Below are positions 42,340 to 53,184 of a DNA stretch of 64,000 bases, in pieces. Position 1 is the stretch's first letter, and the number at the start of each line of letters is the position of its first letter. This stretch comes from Echinarachnius parma (Eukaryota > Echinodermata > Echinoidea > Clypeasteroida > Echinarachniidae). The stretch spans positions 62,001 through 126,000 of the forward strand of contig JBAMJV010003268.1 in NCBI GenBank assembly GCA_037951105.1, written 5' to 3'. A program made the translations under genes and the position numbers. The notes below the pieces were generated by a model. The model was not told the origin of the DNA. It saw nothing but the letters and a program-made list of their open reading frames with translations, and did no database searches.

Positions 42340-43015
42340 CAAGCATTTTTGCAATATGTTACATAAGTGCATAGTTCCTGTCACTTCTAGCCATATATTT
42401 CTTCTCGGGTATCGCTAATTAATAAAGGAAATATTCAATGCTTTTTAGACCACTTTCATCTGTTTTTGAACGACTACTGGAGGCTGCCATGTTGCCCCAA
42501 CGGTTTTGCATTGAACGCCATCTGAGCAGGCACTAACAAAAGTGTGATTCATAGCTGCTGTCCAGTGGTTTAATACATTACCCGACAGGAATTATGCATC
42601 AGTAACAGTAAGCAAAAATGCCAGCATTGGGTTTCTAAATTTAATTTCAAGCTTAAACGGATCTGGTTGATGGTTGATAAAATGTATATCGTTATCCGAT
42701 ATGTCCACTGGGTATTGTGTGTAAATTTGAAGTTAAATGGACGTTATATGGCCAAGTAATGAGCACAAATTCAAAGTGATATTCACTAACTCATTGCAAT
42801 GACTTTGTACACAGTTACGACTATCCAGTGGATAGTCTAACATCATAGTTTATCATCTGAACACTTCAATCGTAAATATCTTTAACGAAAGGGGAATTTG
42901 AAAAACCGAAACCTGTCCCATGCTTCTATTGTTAATACAAATACAACAAGGTGTGAGGGAACCGCTAGAATTCCAATTGGATTTTGAGGATTTGGACAAT
43001 TTTACTAGATTCAAA
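42340..43015 (+). mobile_element. dispersed repeat followed by a degraded family B MITE
   Basis: 42340-42610 pairs with 33537-33830. 42655-43015 matches family B (GTTATCCGATATGTCCACTG, CCGAAACCTGTCCCATGCTT, GAGGATTTGGACAAT), but its TTAA ends are lost. Confidence 0.6.
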
Positions 43016-43365
43016 AGACACGAGGAAGAGACAACAATTAAAGTTTCATTCATTCCTTTATTTCTCTCTGATAAATAAAAATCTGATTAGATAGCATCAC
43101 ATACAATAATTATCTTACTTTAATTACAATATTATAATACATGATTATTGCAATGTCCACAACAACAAAAATATAATTTCAGAACACACAAAATACAAAG
43201 AAAAAAACAGCTTAAAATGTTAAACTTACATTTGTATGTATATATGATTTAAATTGTGCTTGTATATTCACAAGAGGCATATGGCTAACAACTCTGAATA
43301 ATTCCTTAGATTGCCATGGAATTTGATTTTGGCGTAAAATTCTACACAACATAGAATCACATGTA

Positions 43366-43710
43366 CAGTGGAAGCTCCTTATAACAAGCTCTGAACTCCG
43401 ATACCTGACATAGTGAGGTAATTTCACAGGTCCAGGTTTATTATTTTCAAGCCCTGATAATACAAGATATCTGCTATAACAAGGTGCTCATTATAATGAG
43501 GTTTCCCTGTATACGTATACAATTGAACCTCATTATAAAGAGCTCTTTACCATAATTATTGTAATTTTGCTGGTTATTTTTTTTTTTTAAGACAAAACCC
43601 TCTTTATCACAAGGTAATGTTGCTGGTTCCAGCCCTTTATAATTTGTTTTTTACCCTGATATAACAAGGTAAGGTCCCAAAATCCTCGTTATGACAAGGT
43701 TTCATTGTAT
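43366..43710. mobile_element. two adjacent MITEs of the CAGTG-AAACCTC...ATTATAA type
   Basis: 43366-43510 and about 43519-43709 each have one end reading (A/T)GAACCTC/GAAGCTCCTTATAA and the other GAGGTTTCC or AAGGTTTCATTGTA. A clean relative is at 45413-45561. Confidence 0.6.
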
Positions 43711-45410
43711 TATTTATGTCCCTGAGGAAATTATTTCACCCAAAAGTAACATACTGTACCTAATATAACAAAGAACAATTTCTCTCAAGGACTTCCTGAT
43801 AACACAGATTCACTATACTGTATATTAAATTACTGCTTCTTTTTTCTTATGCCCCCAAAATGTTTGCGCTGGAATGTATTTACCAGGAATGTTCAACATA
43901 AAAATACATTTTCTACATGAACCAACAGATTATAGGGGTAGTTCAGTTTTGGTATACAGGGAGCATCAAGAAATAATTTTGTGTGTAATACAAAACTGAG
44001 TAAAATTTAGAAGAGCCCACAATTTTAATGACAGAATCAACACTGTTTCATCAAAATCGGTTCAGAGACGGCTGAAATATCCATAAATATAACCACTTGT
44101 AGTTATTGTGGGCCCCACAATAATTTGATACTTTTTAACCAGCCGTTTTCAAAAAACCAAACCTGTACTATCCCTTTAATATTACCTACCAGTAAATCAT
44201 GAGAAAATTATTTTGTACATGAAATCTTAACTCCTTGGCTACAGGAACCTGGAGTTCTATGTACAAAGTTTTAGGGGATTTCAGAATCTCAAAGGGATGT
44301 TAGAAATTAATGCATACTACTTTCCCTATGGACAGAAAAATCATCCAGAAAATTCACTATCAAAAGTGAACTGCTAAGGCTACAACTTTACTACTAAGTA
44401 TTACATTCTTGTCTTGTTTATTATAGTTCAATTTCATTCATTTTCATTCATTTATTTATTTCTCGTAAAAGATACAATATATACATGGTAAAATTGACTG
44501 GAAATCACAAAGTAAGCCAATGGCTTGAGCGGGAAGTGATTCCCTATTATAAACATGATAAACAACATGATATAACATAACACGCTTACAAAAACATAAC
44601 AAGAAACTAACTACGTTAAATAAAAATCTAAGCTTTTAGCACCATAATCACATTTCATCCTTTCTAATTAATAAACCTGTACCTAGAAAATCACCGGCGA
44701 AAAATTTACTGAGAAAATGAACTAAACTGATATGTCTTCCAAGCTTGCCTTGTTTATACAGTTCTTTCCTTACAAACCTTTAATATGTCACATGCAGATC
44801 TCATTTCAATATAATACTGTACTAAAATAAATTGGCTCGTCTACACACGAACGTCAATGGAAGACATAGAACAGCAGTATATATCTGTACACAGAAATTA
44901 AAACAGACATAACTGGAATCGATCATAAGATATAGATATTAATACGAGACTGGTCGTCTTCTGCGTGGAAGTATCTAGCTCGTAGTAGCACCATTATTCA
45001 TTCAACCTCCTGACAATTTATACAATTTATCAAATATCATTTAATACCTCCACCTTATTTTGTATTCTACACTTTCTGATTGTTGTCAATTATTATTGGT
45101 AATTTTGGCAAATTCTAAAACCTGCATAAATATTTATGCATAATTTGTAAATACATATATTTTGAATGAGTTTATATGGTGTAATGTTGAGCACAAATTT
45201 AACAAAATTTGTTTGGTATTGCTTTCTAGCTCAAAATATATCCCATTTGGAAGACCTACATCACCGGGGTAGAGTTTGATACATGTACGTCATTCCTTAA
45301 CCCATCGCTTACGGGAACCTGGTGGGCTATGCACAAAGTAAATGGGAATTTCTTCATCTCGAAGGGAACGGGTTTAAATATATATATGCATACATGTATG
45401 TACAGTGAAA
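43711..45410. other. no gene recognised; family A-related fragment at about 43930-44190
   Basis: 43930-44190 shows TAGTTCAGTTTTGGT at one end, ATCAAAATCGGTTCAGAGAC inside and TGTACTATCCCTTTAA at the other, a shortened relative of family A. The rest is AT-rich with a (CATT)n-like patch near 44435-44460. Confidence 0.5.
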
Positions 45411-45412
45411 TC

Positions 45413-45561
45413 TGTTTATAATGAGCTCTGTTTTTAGGAGGCATCAAGCCTTTTTTCACAGTTCTAGGTTATAGGTTATCATTTTTAAGCCCTGATACAA
45501 TAAAATATCTGATATTACAAGGTAAATTCACCAAGGTGCTCGTTCTAATGATGTTTCACTG
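45413..45561. mobile_element. TA-flanked MITE (CAGTGAAA...TTTCACTG)
   Basis: CAGTGAAATCTGTTTATAAT at the left and its near inverse ending TTTCACTG are flanked by TA at 45411-45412 and 45562-45563. Confidence 0.75.
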
Positions 45562-45852
45562 TATATGCATTTTGCACTATCATAAAAGGCACTGTATTAT
45601 GTCAAAATATTATTGTCATTATTAGGGAATGAATTCAAACAATCCACTATATAAAAGACTGCTTTATACCCCATATAAAAAGCCAAGGGAGTGACATAAA
45701 GAGTCAAGGGTGCATAGCTTTCAATACTACATAGCGGTATCTTTATCAAAGGCAAAATGGCATTCTTTTGACTCTATTCTATTCTATTTTGAAGTGGCTA
45801 TTCCATAGCTTTATGAGGCCCTCATATTATGGGATGTTTACCGCGCCGTACC

Positions 45853-46138
45853 AAGAATGGTGGCTTAGCGGTTAGTGTGTCCGCCTCATGCATGGGAGGT
45901 CCTGGGTTCGAACCCTGACTGGGTCATACCACAGACTTTCAAAATGGTACCTTCTGCCTTCTAGCCAGGCACTCAGCATTTATAGAATGGAGAAGGGAAA
46001 TTTGAACACCTTGGAGTTACCAGAGGAATAGCCCCCTTCTGTAGCTTTCATTATGTAGTAGTGTGGCCGAGGGCTAACGAATCGGAGATAGCCGCCTTAT
46101 GCGCAAAATTGGCACAGGAAGGACTTTAACTTTAACTT
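45853..46138 (+). mobile_element. tRNA-derived SINE
   Basis: An A box TGGCTTAGCGGTTAG (45861-45875) and a B box GGTTCGAACCC (45905-45915) have the spacing of a tRNA promoter, followed by a tRNA-unrelated body ending GGCACAGGAAGGACTTTAAC and a short TTTAAC repeat tail. A truncated copy at 31090-31268 shows that it is dispersed. Pol III promoter by homology. Confidence 0.85.
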
Positions 46139-46139
46139 A

Positions 46140-46487
46140 TGGTGCCATAAAATAATCATTTTAAAATTTGCTTTACATGGCCCTTCTGGCAGCGCTCTAC
46201 GGGGCTGTGTGACGGTAACATAAGTGACCGGCTATAGCAAAACCCGGCACTTGTTGGTAAAATTCAAAATGTAGATTTTCATACCATAAGAAAAGGCCTC
46301 ATCACAAGCTTTCATTTGATGCTTTGTTCTAACTAATTGTTCAATAATTGGCGAAGATACGATTTGACACTCATAGGTCTTTTACACACATTGTGTGACC
46401 TTAACATGCCCATTTCTTCAAAACGTGAATTACCGACAAGTGCCGGGTTTTGCTATAGCCGGTCACATAAGCTATCAAAGGGTTTTA
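46140..46487. repeat. short inverted repeat region (GCCGGTCACATAAG)
   Basis: TAAGTGACCGGCTATAGCAAAACCCGGCACTTGT near 46220 and its inverse near 46437-46470 face each other. Probably a MITE of about 250 bp lying just downstream of the MOLO1-like stop codon. Confidence 0.6.
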
Positions 46488-46721
46488 CTACTTAATCCAA
46501 TAGTGGAAGATCAGCATGAACAAAATGGCGACGACCCCGGTGTAACCCCAAACTGCGTTACCATACGGCTTGAGGGCGTCCTTTAGCGCCACGTCAAGGG
46601 CGGTGAGGCACGTCATCAAAGCTTCCTTGACGTTCTCCGGCCCGACCCTTATTCCGTCGCATACCTCCAAATGTTTTGTCCGTAACCTGATGGCCGTCCC
46701 TTCACCAGGAATTATGTAGAT
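46488..46721 (-). CDS. MOLO1-like exon 4 (end of TPM domain, membrane helix)
   Basis: The acceptor CTTCCAG precedes ATCTACATAATTCC (I-Y-I-I-P). 77 codons and a TAG stop. The CG-rich exon body contrasts with its AT-rich surroundings. Confidence 0.8.
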   Translation of the reverse strand: MYIIPGEGTAIRLRTKHLEVCDGIRVGPENVKEALMTCLTALDVALKDALKPYGNAVWGYTGVVAILFMLIFHYWIK

Positions 46722-49700
46722 CTGGAAGACAGGAAATACAAAAGAGATTACATTTAGTAATTGTTGCTAGAAGATATTTACAATATAGTTCCATGAATGC
46801 CTCCATGAAAACCTCCGGTCCGACCCTTATTCCGTCGCATGCCTCCAAATGTTTTGTCCGTAACCTGATGGCCGTCCCTTCACCAGGAATTATGTAGATC
46901 TGGAAGACAGGAAATACAAAAGAGATTACATTTAGTAATTGTTGCTAGAAGATATTTACAATATAGTTCCATGAATGCCTCCATGAAAACCTCCGGTCCG
47001 ACCCTTATTCCGTCGCATGCCTCCAAATGTTTTGTCCGTAACCAGATGGCCGTCCCTTCACCAGGAATTATGTAGATCTGGAAGACAAAAGGAAATACAA
47101 AAGAGATTATAATTTGTAATTGCTGCTAGAAATACATTTGCATTCGATTTCCATCAATGTCTCTGTGACGCTGTCTGGAATGACTAAGTCCCTCACATAC
47201 TTCCAAATGTTTGGTTCCGTTATCTGATGGCAGTCCCCTCACTGGGGAAATAGGTAGATTTGGATGGGGTGAAATACAAAAGAGATCAAATTTTGTAATT
47301 ATTGCTAGATTTTTACTGTTAAATAAATTTGTGAGTAACGGTTCTGTAAGAAAAATGTTGCGAGTCTTTTGCTTGCTTTTGAATCCATGTGAAAGGACAA
47401 TTGTTAAAGGGAATGCAGACCGGTATATTAGACGCATGGATCCATATTGCGCACATTTTTACGCACGGTACGTAATCCCCATTCAGATATTTCAAAGCAC
47501 CGCTCTTCGATCGATCCAACATATATCGTGAGTTTACCTCGGGAGATTACGGTTGAGTGCGAGTTGGAGTTTGCTGACTAACCATTTTAACCCACGCATA
47601 TATGCCTTTAAAGGGACTTAGTAACATTGTCCAAATCCTCAAAATAAAATTATAATTCTAGCGGTTCCCTTATATCTTGTTGTATTCGTATTAACAATAA
47701 AATCACGGGACAGGTTTTGGTTTTTCAAATTTCCCTTTAGTTACAAAGATATGTATGATTGAAGTATTCAGATAAGAAAAACTCTGGGCGAGTTTTTCTT
47801 CTGTGTATAAAGTGAGTGCAGTGAGTTACTGAATATCACTTGGCATTTTCGCTCATTACTTGGCCATACAATGTCCATTTGACTTGAAATTTTCACACAA
47901 TACCCTGTGGACATATGAGATAACAACAATATACATTGCATCAACCATTCATCACTTTTTGCACATGTCAACAAAGTTACTAGATCCCTTTAAGAACTGC
48001 TCAATAAGAATGATTCTTCTCCAAGTGCTCGATACTTGTGATATTTTAATTCTCAACATTCTCAAAGAGTCCATTGAAAATCTTTCTCCAACCGTTGCCA
48101 TTGAATATTAAAGACATGTTTGAAACAAATTACCTTTGAAGTGTTAAGTGACACCAGCACAAGTGTCGAGTTATCACAGACCATTCCACCAAACCAGGAC
48201 TTCTGCACGGCCCCACCAAAGTCAGTCACAATCTCTTCTGTATCCCTGCACATTTAAACATAATAATGATGTATAATAAAAAATGTACATGATGATCCAC
48301 GCCACTTGTATGGTAATTATTCTGTGTAAAACATTTATGTAGATTTCGTTACCAAAATAAAGGACAGATGAGGGTGAATCTATCTAAGAGAGAAAACTAT
48401 ATGTATGTACAACAACTTTTTATTCATTTATAATTATGAACCTGAACAAGGAGACATCTGGCAACATGAAAAATAAATATAAATTACCCACTCAATTGTC
48501 ACAGGGTAATACAGTTTTGTCTTCTAAAGTCATGATGGTAATATGATGGTTGACCATGAATATACCTCTGCAACTGTGGAGAGACCCAGACAATGGACCA
48601 CAAATTGCAGGGTGGCGGAGAGGGCTGCACAGATGAAGACCAGGGGGATGTTTCACAAAGATCCTAAGTTGAACTTATCTCTAAGTTGGACTTCAAAAGT
48701 ATGGTAAGCTATTCTAGCCTTGGAATAAAATATATTCAAACGCAAACATGCAAGTATATTTAGACTTTTCATAAATTTTACATGAAGAACATGAAATCTC
48801 CTTGATAATAGAAACATATTAATGATTATTTTGAAACAACATTTTATGCCCTTTAAAAAGTACTTTTACAATTTTGTTCAAAGAAACTAACGGCTTTCCA
48901 TACTTTTTAACTCCAACTTAGAGTTCAGTTCAACTTAGCATCCTTGTGAGACACCCCCCAGGCCCTTATGAGCGAGACGGCCATCGCAGCAATCAAGCAT
49001 TGGAAGGACTTCATTTAAATTTAGAAACTTTAATCTTTGTCCTGAGGAGACACTAACGAACGAACGACGATGGTGCCTTATATTTGTTAACAAGATTATA
49101 AGCAATCAATAAAACTGTATGGGGAATAAATAAATTGATCTTGAAATTGTGCTTACGTCTCATTGCTCGGCGCAACAGAGTCGATGATCGCCACTGCGAC
49201 TATGTACCCGTTGTATCTGTTGTTGTCATCCTCACAGCTGACCACTCCTTTATCCGTGTTGTTGTTCATCTTTGCGAGTTGTGCTGTTAGATTACCAGCT
49301 GTGAATTAAAACGGGTTAAAATATGTTTGAAATTATTTTTTATTAAACACTTGATTAATCTCCAAGATACATTACAATGTACACTGCAACTAAAATCATG
49401 ACTTTGTAAACCGACTTGCCCAATAGAGTACCGATGTAGTAAATTTAACATTCTTTTGATATAGTAATAGTTCTAAACAACATGTTCTTGGATTCAGGCT
49501 TTTGATAGAGGGTTGTAGCTGGACAACTGCATTCTTAACAATTGCTCGGTGTCTGGCTTTCCTGACAATGTTAAAGGGATCTAGAAACTTTGTTGACATA
49601 CTGTGCAAAAAGTGATGAATGGCTTATATGTCCACTGGGTATTGTGTGAAAATGTCAAGTTAAATGGACGTTATATGGCCGAGTAATGAGCAAAAATGCA

Positions 49701-50828
49701 AAGTGATATTCACTAACTCATTGGACTGACTTTGTACACGGTTACGACTATCCAGTGGATAGTTTACACCTGAAAAATTCAATCGTAAATATCTTTTTAA
49801 TGAAAGAGACATTCAAAAAACCTAAACCTGTCCCATGCTCCTATTGTTAATACAATACAACAAGGAAAGAGGGAACCGCTAGAATTCCAATTGGATTTTG
49901 AGAATTTGGACAATGTTGCTACATCCCTTTAAGAACCACTACCCACAGCCATGAATAGCTATGACATGACACTTTGGTACTCCATTGCCTTGGGCAAACT
50001 GTACAAATCGAGGGAGGGCGAGCTCTCATTTGCCTGACTGAGCAAGGCAAAAGTATTTGATCTCTAGTCATGGAATTCTAGCGATTCCCTCATACCTTGT
50101 TGTATTCGTATTAACAATAAAATCATGGGACAGGTTTCGGTTTTTCAAATTTACATTTCGTTAAAAAGATATGTACGATTGAAGTGTTCAGATGTTGAAT
50201 AATCCACTGGATCGTGAAAACCATGTACAAAGTGAGTGCAATGAGTTAGTGAATATCACTTTGCTTTTTTGCTCATTCCTCGGCCATATAACGTCCATTT
50301 AACTTGAAATTTTCACACAACACCCAGTGGATATATCAGATAACAATATACATTGTATCAACCACTCATCACTTTTTGCACATGTCAACAAAGTTACTAG
50401 ATCCCTTTAATAAAAGTTACCTGATTTATTCTACAGCACTAGGAAAATGTAATGTTGGGATATAAACTAAATATTAATTGATATAAACTAGCTCAGGAAA
50501 AGGACTCAATAAAATGGTAAGTTTCACATCTGCTTCCAAAATAATTTTTGAGTTGGACTTCTAATAAGATCGCCCTAGCTGTGAAGAAAACTTACTTATT
50601 AATGTACCATAAAAATTACCATTTCTAAGTGCACTTACATGGGTCAGAATACAGAGATCCATTAGGATCACACAGTAACGACGGGGGAACAACGCCACCA
50701 CACCTGGCCACAAAGGTAGCAGGGTTCCAGGCCACCGCTTCGTAGGACAGAACTTGTGACACGAGAGCCAGGAGGGCGCCCAAGGCAAACACCGACGAAA
50801 GCCGAGGTTTGCAGTTGATGCAGGTCAT
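46488..50828 (-). CDS. MOLO1-like TPM-domain single-pass membrane protein
   Basis: Four minus-strand exons, 50828-50639, 49298-49157, 48245-48134 and 46721-46488, join in phase (1, 2, 0) to give 225 residues. Residues about 10-28 are a signal peptide (LSSVFALGALLALVSQVLS). Then come WNPATFVARCGG and LLCDPNG, the Cys-bearing opening of the MOLO1 family; a YNGYIVAVAI strand; WFGGMVCDNSTLVLVSL; and IYIIPGEGTAIRL, the TPM-fold core. A C-terminal hydrophobic helix (about 206-220, GVVAILFMLIF) ends IFHYWIK. Several N-glycosylation sequons lie in the middle. In C. elegans MOLO-1 is an auxiliary protein of levamisole-type acetylcholine receptors; the role here is unknown. Introns hold family B, C and other MITEs. 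Confidence 0.75.
46722..47270 (-). repeat. tandem array of the start of MOLO1-like exon 4 (178-bp units)
   Basis: The exon-start junction (GTAGATCTGGAAGAC on the plus strand) recurs at 46899 and 47077, exactly 178 bp apart, with a diverged fourth copy near 47259. Each unit holds about 90 bp of exon 4 (IYIIPGEGTAIRLRTKHLE) with its acceptor plus about 90 bp of intron. Units 2 and 3 are nearly identical, so amplification is recent. They lack the membrane helix. Confidence 0.85.
47408..47607. mobile_element. TTAA-type MITE, family C, short copy
   Basis: The right end matches 15005-15443 (AACCCACGCATATATGCCT, TTGGAGTTTGCTGACTA, ATCGATCCAACATAT). TTAA at 47404-47407 and 47608-47611. The second TTAA is shared with the next element. 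Confidence 0.75.
47612..47989 (-). mobile_element. TTAA-type MITE, family B
   Basis: TTAA at 47608-47611 and 47990-47993; inverted orientation. It abuts family C at a single TTAA. In MOLO1-like intron 3. Confidence 0.85.
48134..48245 (-). CDS. MOLO1-like exon 3
   Basis: Phase 2 in, 0 out; acceptor TGTGCAG, donor AAG|GTAATT. It encodes TDTEEIVTDFGGAVQKSWFG and LVLVSLNTSK. Confidence 0.75.
48643..48960. mobile_element. MITE with GGGGATGTTTCACAAAGATC ends
   Basis: Sister of the inner element at 25875-26181. The ends are inverted copies ending ACACCCCCC. In MOLO1-like intron 2. Confidence 0.75.
49157..49298 (-). CDS. MOLO1-like exon 2
   Basis: Phase 1 in, 2 out; acceptor TTCACAG, donor GAGAC|GTAAGC. 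It encodes GNLTAQLAKMNNNTDKGVVS and NNRYNGYIVAVAI. The LTAQLAKMN helix followed by an (I/V)AVAI strand fits the TPM fold. Confidence 0.75.
49575..49928 (+). mobile_element. TTAA-type MITE, family B
   Basis: TTAA at 49571-49574 and 49929-49932; plus orientation. In MOLO1-like intron 1. Confidence 0.8.
50076..50406 (-). mobile_element. TTAA-type MITE, family B, truncated
   Basis: The right end ACTAGATCCCT is followed by TTAA at 50407-50410. The other end starts inside the family consensus (GAATTCTAGCGATTCCCTC). Inverted orientation. In MOLO1-like intron 1. Confidence 0.75.
50639..50828 (-). CDS. MOLO1-like exon 1 (signal peptide)
   Basis: ATG at 50828 opens MTCINCKPRLSSVFALGALL; hydrophobic residues 13-27 form a signal sequence. 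The donor CCAT|GTAAGT is in phase 1. The alternative upstream ATG at 50856 is in another frame and gives no sensible protein. Confidence 0.8.
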
Positions 50829-51308
50829 GGTGATTTAGTTTGACGCCGACTTCCACGCAGTTGGGATAGTCGTTTAGTCGATATATTTATCTGGAATGAA
50901 AAATAAATATTTGTTGTTTAATTTATAGGTAAACTTGAGTATCACCAGTACTGGTAATTAAACTTTTGTCCCAGGAAAATGTTTTATGGTTGTGCATAGG
51001 TGGTTTTGTATGATATCTAAATGCACATTCTACAGATAATGTCAGGTCTAAGTTAGATAGCCAGGTCAGAGCAGCAATTTCTGCAGCATCTGATGTTTGA
51101 TGAATCTTCAAGGTCTTTAAACCATCAGGGAAACATCAAAGAGGGTAGTCATTTACCACATACTGCACTGTAATGTATGGTTTGTGTTTCCACATCTGCA
51201 AGCAGGGTATGATGATCGAGAATTTTGATTTAATTTTCGATTTTGATAACCACATACATTGAATTATGCAAATGGCACTGATGAGCCTGACTAATACTTA
51301 ATTTTATC
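50829..51308. other. MOLO1-like upstream region
   Basis: Likely promoter side of the minus-strand gene. No motif could be assigned. Confidence 0.35.
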
Positions 51309-51312
51309 TTAA

Positions 51313-51750
51313 AGGGGACCACCAGGCAAAGAACAACATATTATTATATGTTTTGGTACCATTTTGTGATATCAAATAGATACCCAACATTTTGCAAAGG
51401 GTTGTGTAATTCATAAACAAAGCAATTCATTTCCACCACTTACGGAACCACTGCTATTTCCTGGTTCCATACAGGCCAACCATTTGCGAGTGCGCCAATG
51501 CTATTCACGCACACGTTTGTAAACAACAGATTCTCGGGCGATTCGTTCGCTCTGCATACATTGCAATTCACCGCACACATAGCAGTCTGCGTAATTCAGA
51601 CCGCATGAACGCATGCTTTAGAATGGTGATGCGTTTCCAATTTTTTTTTTTTCTTTCTGGAAACATATTTTTGTGAACTTGTTGATGGAATGTAATACTA
51701 AAGATGTTACCTTTCTTTAGTAAGAATATTATTTTTGGGTGGTGGTCCCT
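51313..51750. mobile_element. TTAA-type MITE, family D
   Basis: Ends AGGGGACCACC and GGTGGTCCCT are flanked by TTAA at 51309-51312 and 51751-51754. The CG-richer middle (51440-51600) is not coding. Confidence 0.85.
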
Positions 51751-53184
51751 TTAATCAAAATTGGGATATTTATTCTTAGAAGTTTTTTGGGGAACAGCTT
51801 GCTCTCTTCATATAAAGCCTTAGGGGAATTGGGAATTCCAGATGACAAAAAAATCAAGTTATTTGAAATGTAGATGATTTTAATACGAACAAAATACAAT
51901 ATAAATATTTGTTGGCGTAAAATATTATAATTTGAATGCAACGTCAAAAAATATACTAACAACAACAGATGAAAAACTGCATGACAATCATCATAAACAA
52001 GACAGTCATCAATCATTTTATTTTATTTACGTCCGACCAAAGATCCTACATACATAAGATGGTCAACTCTCCCGATTTTACACGGCCGCTGGTGAAACGG
52101 AAGTGGAAGCGGTATTTTAGCACATGGAGTCTGCCGCCCGCTAGCGTTGAGCGGGTAAACTTGAACAATTTATATATTACTTCTATGGTGTCAACCTGGG
52201 AATTTTTTGAAATTATATTCAGCGCTTTTACTTTCAAATTATTCTTAATGTGAATAAAAGTATACATTTTTGGAATGGAAAGTATAGTCAAAGAATCCAT
52301 TTTTTTAAATATTATATTTCACTCAAAATGCTAGCTTTTCTTTTTTTTTAAAGAAAATGGCAAGAAATATTGGTCAACTTCACTTGTTCGTTGAAATTTT
52401 TGATTTTTGAGTTTAAAATGCTAAACTCGCTTGAAAATCATGATACAACTCTTGAAAGGTTTGTTATATTTTGAATTTAAGCAATTTAAAATCTGAATTG
52501 ATGACAAAGGTAATAACTTAATTTTTTGCCTCTTTCCGGTAAAAAAATATAGCCAAACTCAATCCTTTTGGAAAAAACAAACAAGCGTGATTTTCTAGCA
52601 ATTTGAGCATTTTAACTCAAATTATTTAAGTTTCTTAGCCACAAAAAAATTTCATTTTATTTTGTTTTGCCGTTTTCTTTAAAAGAAAAATATATATTTT
52701 TAGGAACAAAATAAACGGGCCTTTAGCAGCTTAATATCACAGCTTATCATTATGAATATCTCAAGATTTCATTTCAATCTGAGAATTTCATCTGCTCTTT
52801 TTTTATCAATGGGATGGGTTCAGTTGGTATGTGAGTATACATTTGACCATGCATGGCCAACGTCACCAAATATGAATTATTGTTAGACTCTGGTCCAGTT
52901 TATATCTTTCGCCCATTTTTGTAATGAGCTCATTAAATGACAATGGTTTCTTTAATTTCTTCAGCGGTTTCTTCAATTTAATCCATAGTTCTCAATAGAG
53001 TTTTCACACCTTCCCGGGATCCTTCAGGCTACACAACAGGGGCTGTCAGTTCAAACTTCTAACTCAACATGGTATTTACAGAAATAGAGACGGCTTAGAT
53101 ATAAACTGGACCTCTATTTATTTGGATTTTCATGATTGAAACAACTACAATAAAATTATGACAATACACAATACTGATTAAGAG

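Noticed and set aside
45861-45932. Possible tRNA gene
   Set aside because: A and B boxes are present but the 3' half does not fold as a tRNA and runs into a repeat body with a second copy elsewhere; it is a SINE.
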